A DNA stretch of 40,000 nt, taken from NCBI GenBank assembly GCA_019918135.1, contig WBZZ01000940.1, positions 1-40,000 of the forward strand, written 5' to 3'. Below the pieces are notes generated by a model, which was not told the DNA's origin, searched no databases, and saw only the letters and a list, made by a program, of their open reading frames with translations. Numbering within the stretch: the stretch's first letter is position 1; each line of letters opens with the position of its first letter. The position numbers were made by a program, and so were the translations under genes. This document shows positions 18,935 to 28,825 of the stretch, in pieces. This DNA is from Paulinella micropora (taxonomy: Eukaryota; Cercozoa; Imbricatea; Euglyphida; Paulinellidae).

Positions 18935-19912
18935 TTAACGCACAAGGTACTTCACTGGCAGGCCCCTGGCCAAGAAGAAGGCCTCGGCCTGCGCGTCGCC
19001 ATTTCGTGCTTGCCTGAGCGTTTCTATACGCAACGAATGTTCCTGACTGTTTTTGGTCACCAGCCCGCGCGGCTCATCGAGCGAATACAGAAACACGTCA
19101 TGTCCCAGAACTTCTTCGCCCAGCGTAGTCTCGAGCTCCAGGTCTCTGGCCAAGTCCGCATCCTCTTCGTTGCCAGCCACTTGCGCAAAGAATTTGTTCT
19201 TGGCTACGAGGTACAGAAAAAAATGCGCAAGAGGCAATTGGGTGGAATTTAGATTCCGACGTGGGAGTCTCCTGCACACTATCCGCACGATCTCGCTATA
19301 GATTTGGGTACCGTTGACCGCGTGGAAACGAGCCAACGCCGCAGGCGCGGGGCGCAAGATTTCCGCGACCGCCTGCCGCAGCGCTTCGATTGCTGCGTCA
19401 TTGGCTTGCTGCCAGACTTCAGGCTCGATCTCCTCTTCTGGTTCCTCTGTGTTCAGGTACTGGTCGCGCACGTTCTTGGTATAGGCTGTGATAGCACGAG
19501 CTAGCCGTTCAACGAAAACTCTAGCTTGTTCAGTCATCAGCCGAGACCAACGCCCCGTCTTGCAGGTCGAGCCGGGCGGGTAGTCGTTGCTGTCGCTCTC
19601 GCTAGCATCCTCGGCCGAGAGCACTGGCACCGCGCCCAACAACAGCTTGCGGCGCTTGGCAGCCTTCTCTTCCTGCAAACTCGTGATGAGTTGCTGCTGC
19701 TTCAAGGCCACGTCCGCCAGCGCCAGCCGAGCAGACTGCTCCTCGAGCCGAGCTGTCTGCTCCTCGAGCCGGGCTGTCTGCTGCTCGATGATCCTCGAGT
19801 TGGCCTCGAGCAGCCTATCTTTCATCTCCACCATCGTGCCCAGCTGCGCGACCATGGTCTTCAGGGCTACCGTGTTTGTCGAGTCGCCAAAGCCAGCCAG
19901 GCCTGCGCGCAT
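18935..19912 (-). CDS. Coiled-coil protein, 325 aa, possibly 5'-truncated
   Basis: The first ATG is at 19912, but the frame is open and protein-like for about 30 further codons upstream, to a TGA near 20010. There it meets the gypsy fragment, so the original N-terminus may have been lost. Residues ~33-90 are a coiled coil with tandem QTARLEE-type heptads, followed by KAAKRRK (possible nuclear signal). An acidic Ser/Asp-rich linker and a helical C-terminal domain of ~190 residues follow. No family is recognised. Coiled coil plus globular tail suggests an oligomeric structural or regulatory protein. Confidence 0.6.
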   Translation of the reverse strand: MRAGLAGFGDSTNTVALKTMVAQLGTMVEMKDRLLEANSRIIEQQTARLEEQTARLEEQSARLALADVALKQQQLITSLQEEKAAKRRKLLLGAVPVLSAEDASESDSNDYPPGSTCKTGRWSRLMTEQARVFVERLARAITAYTKNVRDQYLNTEEPEEEIEPEVWQQANDAAIEALRQAVAEILRPAPAALARFHAVNGTQIYSEIVRIVCRRLPRRNLNSTQLPLAHFFLYLVAKNKFFAQVAGNEEDADLARDLELETTLGEEVLGHDVFLYSLDEPRGLVTKNSQEHSLRIETLRQARNGDAQAEAFFLARGLPVKYLVR

Positions 19913-20004
19913 CAGATCGCGGACGTCTGTGGGCAGTTCTTGCCTTCTGATTGGAAGTGCCTTTTCGAGCGCCTCGTCCCCTGCAGAAGCGCGTGTAGCA
20001 AGGT

Positions 20005-20625
20005 TGGAACGCCATCAGTGGGCGCAGTGTAAGGGGAGAGGTGTGAGATGTCAATCAGTTTCAATATTTTGTTAGTCTTGAGGTGACGGAGTTTAAAGCA
20101 GTTAGAGTTAACCTGCTCTAAACTCGTGTAAGTAAGGTCCATCGAACTGAAGGACAGACGAGGCTGGTATGCATTGCTTTGAGTGCTTAGGGAGGTAGAC
20201 GATGACGGTGTCGCCAACCTTCCATTCCTTGACTGCCTTGCAGCGCCCCTTGTACTTCTGAGCTACAGATCGAGCACGAGAGACGTCTGTGTACGTACTG
20301 ATATACGTTGTGACTGCAACGCGAGCGCGGCGTAGCAGTTCGATCTTTCTGAAGACTGAAGCGAAAGCGTATACGTAGGGGGGAAGCGTCGAGAGCGGCA
20401 CTTGAAGCGGAGGAGCGGGCGGTGATGATCTCCGGGGAATCGAAAAAGTCCAGTGTGCATCGGGGTTTGCGCGCCAGCATGCCCTCAAACGCTGTTGTGC
20501 CTGTGGCCCTGGACACGTGGGTGTTCTGGGCGAAGGAGAGGGACGGACTGATGATGCAGGGAAAGTTCGATTTGTCCGTTTTGGGGTAGAGATTGGATCG
20601 CTGTGCGTATCGCCTGAAAAAAAAA
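20005..20625 (-). pseudogene. Ty3/gypsy-type retrotransposon integrase C-terminal remnant
   Basis: Three minus-strand frames read in sequence match the end of a gypsy pol. First comes a segment like the integrase helix before the C-terminal domain (LSFAQNTHVSRATGTTAFEG). Next is a basic helical region with a GDTVIV strand. Last is GPY followed, after a frame change near 20120-20135, by a strand-rich end finishing LIDISHLSPYTAP. At least two frame changes (about 20400 and 20125) are needed, and no reverse transcriptase or LTR is visible, so this is a dead fragment. It abuts the open 5' end of the coiled-coil gene. Confidence 0.7.
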
Positions 20626-20638
20626 TAGGTTAAAGTCC

Positions 20639-20670
20639 AATCATCACGCAAATCAATCATCACGCAAATC
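20639..20670. repeat. Two tandem copies of a 16-bp unit
   Basis: AATCATCACGCAAATC is repeated exactly twice, directly upstream (on the minus strand) of the gypsy remnant. It may be slippage or a trace of an insertion event. Confidence 0.7.
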
Positions 20671-20828
20671 CCGTCAAATGAACTTCATCAGACCACACAT
20701 CGAAACTGTCAAAACATGATTTGAAAAAATCAATCCGCAAAATACGTAAATTTGTTCTTATGTTTGGACCGTATCATTGCCTTTCCGCAAACCCCGCACC
20801 CTTAGACTAGTAACAAGCAAACACCCAC

Positions 20829-20876
20829 TCTTCCTTCCTTCCTTCCTTCCTTCCTTCCTTCTTTCCTTCCTTCTTT

Positions 20877-20928
<52 letters not shown>

Positions 20929-20929
20929 T

Positions 20930-20962
<33 letters not shown>

Positions 20963-21300
20963 TTTTCTTTCTTCCTTTCTTCCTTTCTTCCTTTCTTCCT
21001 TTCTTCCTTTCTTCCTTTCTTCCTTTCTTCCTTCCTTCCTTCCTTCCTTCTTTCTTCTTTTCTTCCTTTCTTCCTTCCTTCCTTCCTTCCCTCCTTCCTT
21101 CCCTCTTTCCTTCCTTTTTTTCCTTCCTTCCTTCCTTCCTTCCTTCCTTTCTTTCTTTCTTTCTTGCTTTCTTTCTTGCTTTCTTTCTTGCTTTCTTTCT
21201 TTCTTGCTTTCTTTCTTGCTTTCTTTCTTGCTTTCTTTCTTCCTTTCTTGCTTTCTTTCTTGCTTTCTTTCTTGCTTTCTTTCTTGCTTTCTTTCTTGCT
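20829..21300. repeat. Polypyrimidine TTCC/TTTC/TTGC microsatellite
   Basis: Nearly 480 bp of uninterrupted tetranucleotide repeats, CTTC-type on the plus strand and AAGG/AAAG on the minus, in blocks of different motif. Lys/Arg/Glu and Phe/Leu/Ser open frames here are artefacts. Such tracts can adopt triplex (H-DNA) structure and are hard to assemble. Confidence 0.9.
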
Positions 21301-21681
21301 AGTAGTATAGGGGGCCACTTCGGCACACTTTTTCAATACATACACCCCCGCCCCCCAGAGACACACACCGTTCGGCCCGCGGGGACAAAATGGCAACGGC
21401 AGGAAAAAAGTGGAAACGGGTAAATAAAATGATACACATAGCCTTTCTCAACATTGAACACAGTCACAGCTGTCAATTTGCGAAAAAAGAAATATAACGG
21501 GTTTTGCGGTTTTTTCTTTTCTTTTTTTGTTGAAGTTGCTGTTAGATAGAAAAATGAAATAGAACTCATCAGCCAATACTTCAACCATTCGATTATACCA
21601 AAATCGTCTAATCGTGTAAGCGTTTTCGCTTCTGTTTGTCTGTTTTTTGCGAACCATAAAGCTTATTCATACACTCATATA
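21301..21681. other. Junction between the GC-rich part and the AT-rich element
   Basis: No gene is visible. C/G-rich sequence with AGTAGTATAGGGG-like text continues to about 21,400. From about 21,420 the DNA becomes AT-rich. The left end of the Polinton-type element should lie here. A terminal inverted repeat cannot be confirmed because the other end is outside the window. Confidence 0.5.
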
Positions 21682-22167
21682 ATGTCATTAAATCTCATAC
21701 CGAAAAATGTAAAAGATAAAGATATGTGGAAAGAACAGTTTAAAGCAGGTAGTTATAGCTTAAATAAACTAAATGAATTGAAAATAAAGGCAGATAAAGA
21801 GATTGAAAAAGACGAAGCGATAATTGAGAATATGAAGAAAGAGTTGATGAATAAGAAGGAGAGATGAGATGCGTTGAAAGAGACGATATATAAAAAAGAG
21901 AAGGAGAGAGACGAGATAGAAGAAGACTTGATGGAGGATAGACGAAAGAAGTTGAAGAGAAGAAAGATTGAGAATGAAATAAAATTGATGAAGCATTGGA
22001 AGAAGCAGAATAGAGGAATGATAGAGGCAGTGGAGGTAGTTAAGATGGAAAGAATGATTGAAAGAGTGATGACATTTACGGAGGCATGTATGATGATGAA
22101 GAGATTAGATGAAATAGGGATAGATGTAGGGGAAGGTAATAGAAATATGAATAAAGCTTATAGATAA
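21682..22167 (+). CDS. Coiled-coil protein interrupted by an in-frame TGA
   Basis: The start is the ATG at 21682 (MSLNLIPKNVKDKDMWKEQF). The frame hits TGA at 21865-21867 and then stays open in the same frame to 22167, keeping the same Lys/Glu-rich coiled-coil character. It is therefore probably one protein of about 161 residues with a nonsense change (CGA to TGA is the simplest cause). No domain beyond the coiled coil is recognised. It is the first gene of the element and reads toward the intron-containing gene. Confidence 0.5.
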
Positions 22168-22205
22168 TTGACTATATAAAGTCCTGGGCACGACTCTAAA
22201 CTACC

Positions 22206-22250
22206 CCTACACATACATACATAGTTTGTCCATGTGTATGTATGTGTAGG
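22206..22250 (+). promoter_or_regulatory. 16-bp stem-loop immediately before the intron-containing gene
   Basis: CCTACACATACATACA (22206-22221), a 13-nt loop and the exact complement (22235-22250). The stem ends 7 bp before the ATG at 22258. It resembles the start-adjacent hairpins of other genes in this element in position, not in sequence. Confidence 0.65.
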
Positions 22251-22257
22251 TTGGGCA

Positions 22258-22855
22258 ATGCCTCCGAAGAAGAAGAAGGAAGAAGAGCCAGCACCAGCTC
22301 CACAAGTAATTATCTCTTTTCTTTTTTGTTGATTTATTTTTGTTTGTGTATTGTAGGAGCCAGCACCAGCTCCACATGTAATTATCTCTTTTCTTTTTTG
22401 TTGATTTATTTTTGTTTGTGTATTGTAGGAGCCTGTTGAGGAACTAGATGAGGAGGAAGATGACGAAATGGAAGAGGTAAAATTTGTTTTTTTATGTGGG
22501 CTCATAGTGTGTAATTTTTTAGCTTGCTGATGATGTTGAAGACCTTGACCTTGAAGAAAAAAAAGAAAGAAAGAGACGGGGAGGAAGAAGACCGAAAACT
22601 CCTAACGTCGTGATAGAGGGAGCAACATATTACTTTACTCTTGATAAAGAGGCTGGGGTCGCAATCGTTTTCCGTGAGATGAAAGATGGGCGAATTGCTT
22701 GTCAGCTCTTGAAGCACAAGTCAAATCCGAAAGTGAAAGAATATTTCATTGTAAGGTATCCCAGCGGGCTTTACTATTTGTTTCAAAAGTGGGCTAATAT
22801 CGGCCCGATTACAAACAAAAAAAGCTTGGTAAGATTGTTACTACTTACTCGGTAA
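22258..22855 (+). CDS. Intron-containing gene of unknown function (4 exons)
   Basis: Exons are 22258-22305, 22357-22377, 22429-22476 and 22523-22855. All three inferred introns begin GTAA and end TAG. Introns 1 and 2 (22306-22356 and 22378-22428) are 51 nt and identical; intron 3 (22477-22522) is 46 nt. All are phase 0. Retaining intron 1 or 2 brings in an in-frame TGA, and retaining intron 3 shifts the frame. The product is about 150 residues: a Lys/Glu/Pro/Ala-rich head, a highly acidic stretch, a basic RRGGRRPK patch (AT-hook-like), then a compact domain with many aromatics (GLYYLFQKWANIG). That region faintly recalls a WGR-type fold, but I do not assign it. It converges on the integrase gene. 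Confidence 0.7.
22285..22428 (+). repeat. 72-bp tandem exon-intron duplication
   Basis: Two adjacent 72-bp units (22285-22356 and 22357-22428) each contain 21 nt of Pro/Ala-rich exon and a complete 51-nt intron. They differ at one base (A at 22305, T at 22377). The exon part of the second unit adds seven in-frame residues. Confidence 0.9.
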
Positions 22856-22920
22856 AAATTGGAAAATAATATTAAAAAATGTTTGCGGACTTCACCTAAA
22901 CTAACAATACTTATAATAAA

Positions 22921-23921
22921 TTACAAATCCATTATTTCTTTTTTCTTTTTAATCCGTGCACTACTACGGATGTTTTCAGGTTTTATATCTAATGATTTTA
23001 ATAAGTGGACGGTCTTTTTTTCCTTAGTTACTTCTTTAACTTTGTCGGCTAGTTGAGGTTTAACTTCTTCCTGTTCTTGTTCGTTCATTTTGGACTTTAA
23101 TAATTGTTGAGGACTGACTAGTTCGTTTTCACCGAGTATTAACTTAAAGCCTTTCCGACCTTTAACTGTATATACTTTCTTTGAATACTGAACATCACCC
23201 TTAGAAAAAACCGTTCTTTCTAGTTCTTTTCTAACGGTTGAGCCCTTAGGAAATTTATTAATAAGACCAGCCCTATATACTTCTTGGTCATTTTTCTTTT
23301 TACCTTCATAGAATTCCATAGGTGTAGCCTTTATTGTATTATGATATGTATTATTATAATTATCAACAATTTCATAAATGTAAGGAACCCAAATAAAATC
23401 ATCATTAACTTCCCACATAAAATTTAAATCATTTCTTATTGTTCTAATAAATCTATCTACTATACCCATAGTTCGGTGGTCGCCAACTTCGTTAGTTGTA
23501 TGTTGAATTCCATTCTCTTTGAAGTATTCTGCGATTTGTCCTTTATATTCACTGCCGTTGTCGGACGTAATCCTTTTAGGTTTGGGCATTTTTTTAATCC
23601 TTCTAATACTTCGCCAGTTGATTTATTTTTGATCGGTTCAATCCAACCACGACGGGAATAAACATCAATCATTACTAAACCAAAGTTGTAGTTTTTGTTT
23701 CCTTTCTTAGTAGCTATTTTAGACATATCCATAAGGTCAATAAACACTTGGCTTAATGGTTCAGGCTCAGGGGCTAGTATAGTATTCCATTTTTTAGGGT
23801 TCTTAGATTGATGGTGTATTTCAGAAGCTTATTCAATTTTCTGTTTTTCAAGTTCTTCCTTATCTTGCGGAGACTCCGCCTCCGTTTCAGTATTTTGCGG
23901 ATTGCTGTGTTTATGATCCAT
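22921..23921 (-). CDS. Polinton-type rve (DDE/D) integrase, disrupted
   Basis: A retroviral-like integrase that would insert the element into host DNA. The frame from an ATG at 23921 meets TAA at codon 31 (23829-23831), then continues in frame through the catalytic core. A second break lies in an A7 run near 23585. First catalytic Asp is in IDLMDMS (about 23735), second in SDNGSEYKG (about 23560). The third acidic position reads GIVDRFIRT, Asp (23457-23459) rather than Glu. A C-terminal SH3/chromo-like region with KGRKGFKLIL and a basic Lys-rich tail follows. I see no N-terminal zinc (HHCC) domain, so the protein seems short at that end or the gene has been remodelled. It is convergent with the intron gene, with stop codons 65 bp apart. 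Confidence 0.8.
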
Positions 23922-23922
23922 T

Positions 23923-23937
23923 GTAGGGACACCCTAC
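23923..23937 (-). promoter_or_regulatory. Stem-loop abutting the integrase start codon
   Basis: GTAGGG, a 3-nt loop and CCCTAC. On the minus strand it ends one base before the inferred integrase ATG (23921). Confidence 0.6.
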
Positions 23938-24051
23938 GACCCGAATTTTTTTGGTTGCAAAGCTACGTTTGCAAAAATGTATGAAGCTTTTTTTACTGTC
24001 TACGACCGTAGGTTGTAAAAAGGTTCATATATTGAAAGATTTTTAAAAGTT

Positions 24052-24572
24052 TCAAAATTTAAGAAAAATTTTATATGTATCATTGTTTTCTTTTTTTGGT
24101 TTATCGGGTTGTTGATTATAAACATTGACACTAACACGGCTAGTCTTCTTCCCTCCTTTCTTAGGCTTAGGCTCTTCCTCTTCCTCACTCTCCTCGCTCT
24201 CACTCTCGCTCTCGTCTAATTCAGGTAGTTTCTTTTTTACCACTTTCTTCGCCTTCTTCTGTTTGGCTTTAAGTTTCATACCCGCAACCCGTTGGGCAAC
24301 GATATCTACAAAGTCGTGTTCTACTTCCTCATCGGTTTCACTACTTTCCTCACTTATCTCACCGTCCCGCCCATCAATCATATCCTTTGCCAACTGCTTC
24401 TTAGTAATGTGGTCCATCTTTTCGTCATTGTCATTTCTTTCACATTTTTAGCCTCTTCCTCAGCAAGTAGTTCCCTAGCCCTTTCAATCTGTCTCTGCCT
24501 CGCATACTGTTTCTTCATTACAGTCGCTTTTTCAAGGTTCTTTATGGCAATCTCTCTATTACCACTTGGCAT
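24052..24572 (-). CDS. Charged low-complexity protein, one frameshift
   Basis: The start is the ATG at 24572 (MPSGNREIAIKNLEKA). The N-terminal ~50 residues are a basic helix. The frame breaks near 24430 in an A-run and continues in the frame ending at 24052, restoring a protein of about 173 residues. The second part has a Lys-rich middle, a Ser/Glu acidic stretch and a Lys/Pro/Gly-rich end. No enzymatic domain is visible. The alternating basic and acidic blocks suggest a DNA- or capsid-associated protein. It is divergent from the fibre gene, whose start is 87 bp away. Confidence 0.55.
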
Positions 24573-24658
24573 CGTTTGTTTTGGGTATATATCTAACCAA
24601 AAATAATTTTTATTCGGATTAATTATTATCCTAAATATACACCTCCGGTTTTGGTTCA

Positions 24659-27600
24659 ATGAGTCAATTCAAAAGTTTATTAGGTCTTAATGAGCTAGCC
24701 GTAGATAGTCTGAACATACTTAACCTTGATTTAACAAATACTAATATTACAGGCTTAAACACGGATAGAGTGCCAGAAGATGCTGACCCTGTAAATCTTT
24801 ATTATACTGACGGGCGATTTGATGCGAGACTAGCTACCAAATCAACAACAGACATTAAAGAAGGAAAAAATTTATACTATACAGAGCAACGAGTGAGGGA
24901 CAACGACGAAGTCAAAGCCTCAACTCAACACCGCTCTAATACTTCTAATCCGCACCAAACCAGTTTATACAATTTGATAGACACTAACATATTTGCACAA
25001 GCAAGCGGACAATACTTAACTTACAACGATGTAGAAGGCAAATGGAAGAATACAGCCCTTGGTTCAATTGATACACTTTCAGATGTAGTCATTACAGCAC
25101 CAGTGACGATGAATAGTTATCTAACATATAATTCAATAAACTGGGTAAATAAAATATTTCCGATAAATGTTGATGAAACAGGCAACATTAGTATGGGAAT
25201 GAAGAATATAACAGGAGTAAATTTACTAAATGACAAAGGCGTTGATGAATGGATATTTGAGCATAATGATAATAATAATAAGGTGTCAGCAGCTGGAAGT
25301 ATAGACTCACATAGCGATGTGACAATATCAGGTTTTCTAGCAGATAACCAACTGATTATGTATAGCACGGGGCAATGGAGAAACATCACACCACCCTTTC
25401 TTAGATTAGACGGCACTGCTAGTATGACGGGAGGACTAAATATGAATGGTTTTGCTATTTCAGGCTTCTACATATAATGGAATTAATCTCGCAAATCTCG
25501 CGGTTGATGGGTCGGTGGTCAAACTAACAGGAGACCAAACCATAGCAGGAATTAAGTCATTTAGCAGTATAATAAATGCGAGTGCGGGTCTTGATATGAA
25601 AAGCCAAAGCATAACAAATGTGAATTTGGTTGATGGTGTGGATGTTTCCGTTCTTGATACTTCGGCGGTTAAACTAACAGGAGACCAAACCATAGCAGGA
25701 AATAAAAAATTCACATCAACTTTAGAAGTAAGTGGTTCATCCAATCCTACTACTTTTGACGGCATTGGAATGGCCTTTGATACTAAAATAGGAATGATTG
25801 CAGCACAAAAAACGGCAACAGCGACTTGGTATCCGATACAAATAACGGGTTCGTATGTAGAGTTATATTCGGGTAATACTTTAATTATAACCGCAACTGG
25901 CACTACACTATCTTTGAATAACAACAATATAACAAACTTAGCCACACCATCAGCAACAACGGACGGAACAAATAAAAGTTATGTGGATACATTAGACGGG
26001 CAAAATGTGAAACTAACTGGAAACCAAACCATAGCAGGAATTAAGACATATAGCAGTGGTGTTGAAATAACGGGAAATTCCATCAATTCAACAACAAAGG
26101 GCACATTTATCGTTTTCAATTCTACCAGTAATATCGGGTCAATTGCTAGTTTGGATATGAAAACTGCAACATATTACAACTTTGAAATTTCTGCGAAAAA
26201 AAAAGTTTTATTATTGATGGGGTAATCGTCGGTTTGGTAAATGCTTCGGGGCTAGATTGTAATAGTAGCAAAATAGCCAACCTTGGAACTCCGACATTAG
26301 CGGCCGATGGAGCAAACAAAAGTTATGTAGATACATTGGACGGGCAAAATGTAAAACTAACAACAGACCAAACCATAACAGGAAGTAAAACATTCAACGG
26401 GGCGAGCACTGTGATAAAATATCTAACTTTAACGAACAATGCCGATTTTAATAATCAAACTATCACTAATGGCGGAAATATAACATATAATGGGGCGAGG
26501 ATATTAAACCAAAATGGAGGTGATATATTCTTTTCACAGACATCAGGAGATTATCAGTATTTCTTATTTACTCTAAATACTGCTACAAGTGGAACCGCGA
26601 ACCAAAGAGGTTATGTATTCACTAATGTAGCATCTGATGTAAAAGGAGCAGGTCTTTATATTTCAAAACTTTTGGATAATAAAAGTGCTTCGTCTGACAT
26701 TGTCCGTTTTAACAATGCTGGGGGTATGCGGTTTTATGGTGCTTTGGATATGAACTCAAACAATATAACAAATGGTGGAACAATAACGGGAACGACAATT
26801 ACTTCAACCGCGGGTATATCAACGACGACACTAACCGCGAGCGGATTATTAACAGCAGATGGCGGTTGTAAGTTATCTATTCAAAATAAAGTAGATGGAG
26901 GAAATGGACAGGGTATATTTCTGTGGGATACAGACAACTCAGGATGGGGTATTTATATGGCTCAACCGGGGGCTGGTAAATCATTAGGTGGAGGAACAGC
27001 GGTGGCAGGCAACGATATTTCAGGCTTTGCTGTAAGATTTAGGAGTGGTAATGCTTCGGCGGATGGTTTTGTGTGGGAAAATTCAGCAGAGCAATTGTTA
27101 ATGTCATTGAATGGGGCAAACGGGACTTTATGGACAAAAGGGTTAATAACGGCTAGTGCGGGGATATCAACAACGACATTGGCAACGAGCGATAAAATAA
27201 CAACAGCATCAGGTAAGCCGATAATCATAGGAAACACAACAAAATCATCAAATGGAGCAACGGCGGGTTTAGAAATATACGGGACGGCTTCAAATATCGG
27301 AGGAGCACACTTACAGGCAGTAATATCCACAGATGCTTATCCAACATTTCAATTATTGAATTGGGCGCACGACAATGTCAATTTAAGTTTTGATGCTTAT
27401 TTTGACGGCACGAACTGGAAATCAAGCCACAGCGGTTCAAAATTTCTAATTCAAAAAGGTGGCAAACTCGCTTTTTATTATAATTCAGGAACAACGGCGG
27501 GAAACAATATATCTTACACTGAGGCGATGAACATCAATACGTCGGGAGATTTAAGCATCACAACAGCATCCAGCGGATTTTTAACATCAAGAAAAAGACC

Positions 27601-28234
27601 TGCTTATACTAACGACCCACAAATATTTTTGAAATCAGGAGGATATACGAATTATGGAGTAGTTTGTGCGTCAACTGGTTTGGTTCACTCTTGGACTACT
27701 TCAAACTCAACAGGCGAGCCGTCTGGTAGTTATAATTATATTCCGCTAAATGGTGCTTGGACAAACTCATCGGACAGGCGATTAAAATCAGATATTAAAA
27801 CATTAGACTGCGGGGATTGTTGCGAGAAACTAATGAAAATAAATTGTTGTTCATATTATTTGAAATCAGACGAGAAGAAAGAAAAAAAGAACCACGGATT
27901 TATTGCGGATGAGGTAAAAAAGATTTTTCCAGAGTTTGTATCTGAAAGTGGAATAAAAGCAGACGACGGAGAAGGCTACCTTGAAGGCATAACATATACA
28001 AGTTTTATACCAGTATTAATTAGTGCTTTTCAACACATGGCGGAAAAGGTAGTTAATTTAGAAAAACAAAATAATAATCTCATGAATATACTACAAGACC
28101 AAGCAAATCAATTAGCAGAAATCAGAGTGTCCGTTATTGATAATGTCAAAAAATACAACCAGACTTCACAGACCCCCGCCTATTATGGATATGGATGGCG
28201 AACTAACTCCAGAATTAAAGTCTCGTGTTCTTGA
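24659..28234 (+). CDS. Long phage-like fibre protein with C-terminal S74 chaperone domain, two frameshifts
   Basis: The ATG at 24659 begins a protein of about 1,190 residues, interrupted at about 25466 (TT run) and in the A9 run at 26196-26204. Both are single-base changes. The shaft is Asn/Thr/Gly-rich beta-repeat sequence. It includes four copies of a VKLTGDQTIAG-type motif (from 25518, 25668, 26007 and 26351), like phage tail-fibre shafts. The C-terminal ~120 residues (from about 27760) are a peptidase S74 intramolecular chaperone with SSDRRLKSDIK (Ser-Lys dyad) and HGFIADEVKKIFPEFV, then a short coiled coil. The family trimerises fibres and then cleaves itself. The protein is probably the host-binding fibre of the virion. 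Confidence 0.8.
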
Positions 28235-28496
28235 AGTAGAGCTAAAGACTGAGGAAAAAAAAATAGAGCACGAATTGGAAGATAACTGGAATTGTTGTTG
28301 TATAAAAAACAGACCGACAGACAGCCGACTTATTAAATACTTATTTCAAATGGGTATCATTATTGCCATTATAGCCCTTTGTATCGTGAGGTTGTCTGAA
28401 AAGAACTTACCGTGTGAGACAGCTAACACTTATGTAGGTATTTTAACACTATTGATTGGAATATGCCTTCCTAGCCCATCTAGCTCAAAGAAATGA
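28143..28496 (+). CDS. Small two-segment membrane protein, 117 aa
   Basis: I chose the ATG at 28143, which overlaps the last ~90 bp of the fibre gene in another frame; later starts at 28185 or 28191 are possible. Residues up to ~65 are charged and contain CCC. A hydrophobic segment of about 19 residues (MGIIIAIIALCIV) is followed by a short loop and a second segment ending in PSPSS. The layout matches small membrane proteins often found beside capsid genes in Polinton-like viruses. A virion membrane or holin-like role is possible but unproven. The stop codon overlaps the start of a 25-codon ORF (ATGA). Confidence 0.65.
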   Translation: MSKNTTRLHRPPPIMDMDGELTPELKSRVLEVELKTEEKKIEHELEDNWNCCCIKNRPTDSRLIKYLFQMGIIIAIIALCIVRLSEKNLPCETANTYVGILTLLIGICLPSPSSSKK

Positions 28497-28570
28497 ACAC
28501 TCGTATAGTTGAGTTTTATACCAAGAAGCATCATTTGAGCAGATTAGCGGAATGGCTTCATCAAAACTAA
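28493..28570 (+). CDS. Possible 25-aa ORF overlapping the membrane-protein stop codon
   Basis: The ATG at 28493 overlaps the TGA of the preceding gene. The product MNTRIVEFYTKKHHLSRLAE and a five-residue tail is basic and helical. Too short to judge, and included because of the ATGA overlap. Confidence 0.2.
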   Translation: MNTRIVEFYTKKHHLSRLAEWLHQN

Positions 28571-28825
28571 CACACCAATCACTAAAAGGTTTATACACAC
28601 ATTTAAATTTGGTTTCTATTCCTTTTTGAATACACCACACACAACTTTCATTTTTTTAAACACTGACCCGTGAATAGAAATCGCAGGCAGTCCGCCCTAA
28701 CACAGAGCACACAAATAATAATATTAATAGCATAATATATTAGAAACTTTTTCAAAAAAGTTTCACAAAAATATATATTTGCTGAAAGATTTTTTTAATC
28801 TTTCATATAGAAACAAAAAACACAA
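28571..28825. other. AT-rich spacer with two hairpins
   Basis: No gene is visible. A 10-bp stem (GAAACTTTTT at 28743-28752, complement 28755-28764) is followed by TTTCAC and an A-run, resembling the shared leader of the capsid gene. A second stem (GAAAGATT/AATCTTTC) lies at about 28783-28804, about 20 bp before the next ATG. Together they probably form the promoter/leader of the 120-aa gene. Confidence 0.5.

Noticed and set aside
20758..21396. Lys/Glu/Arg-rich ORF and its Phe/Leu/Ser counterpart
   Set aside because: Translation of a tetranucleotide microsatellite in both directions.
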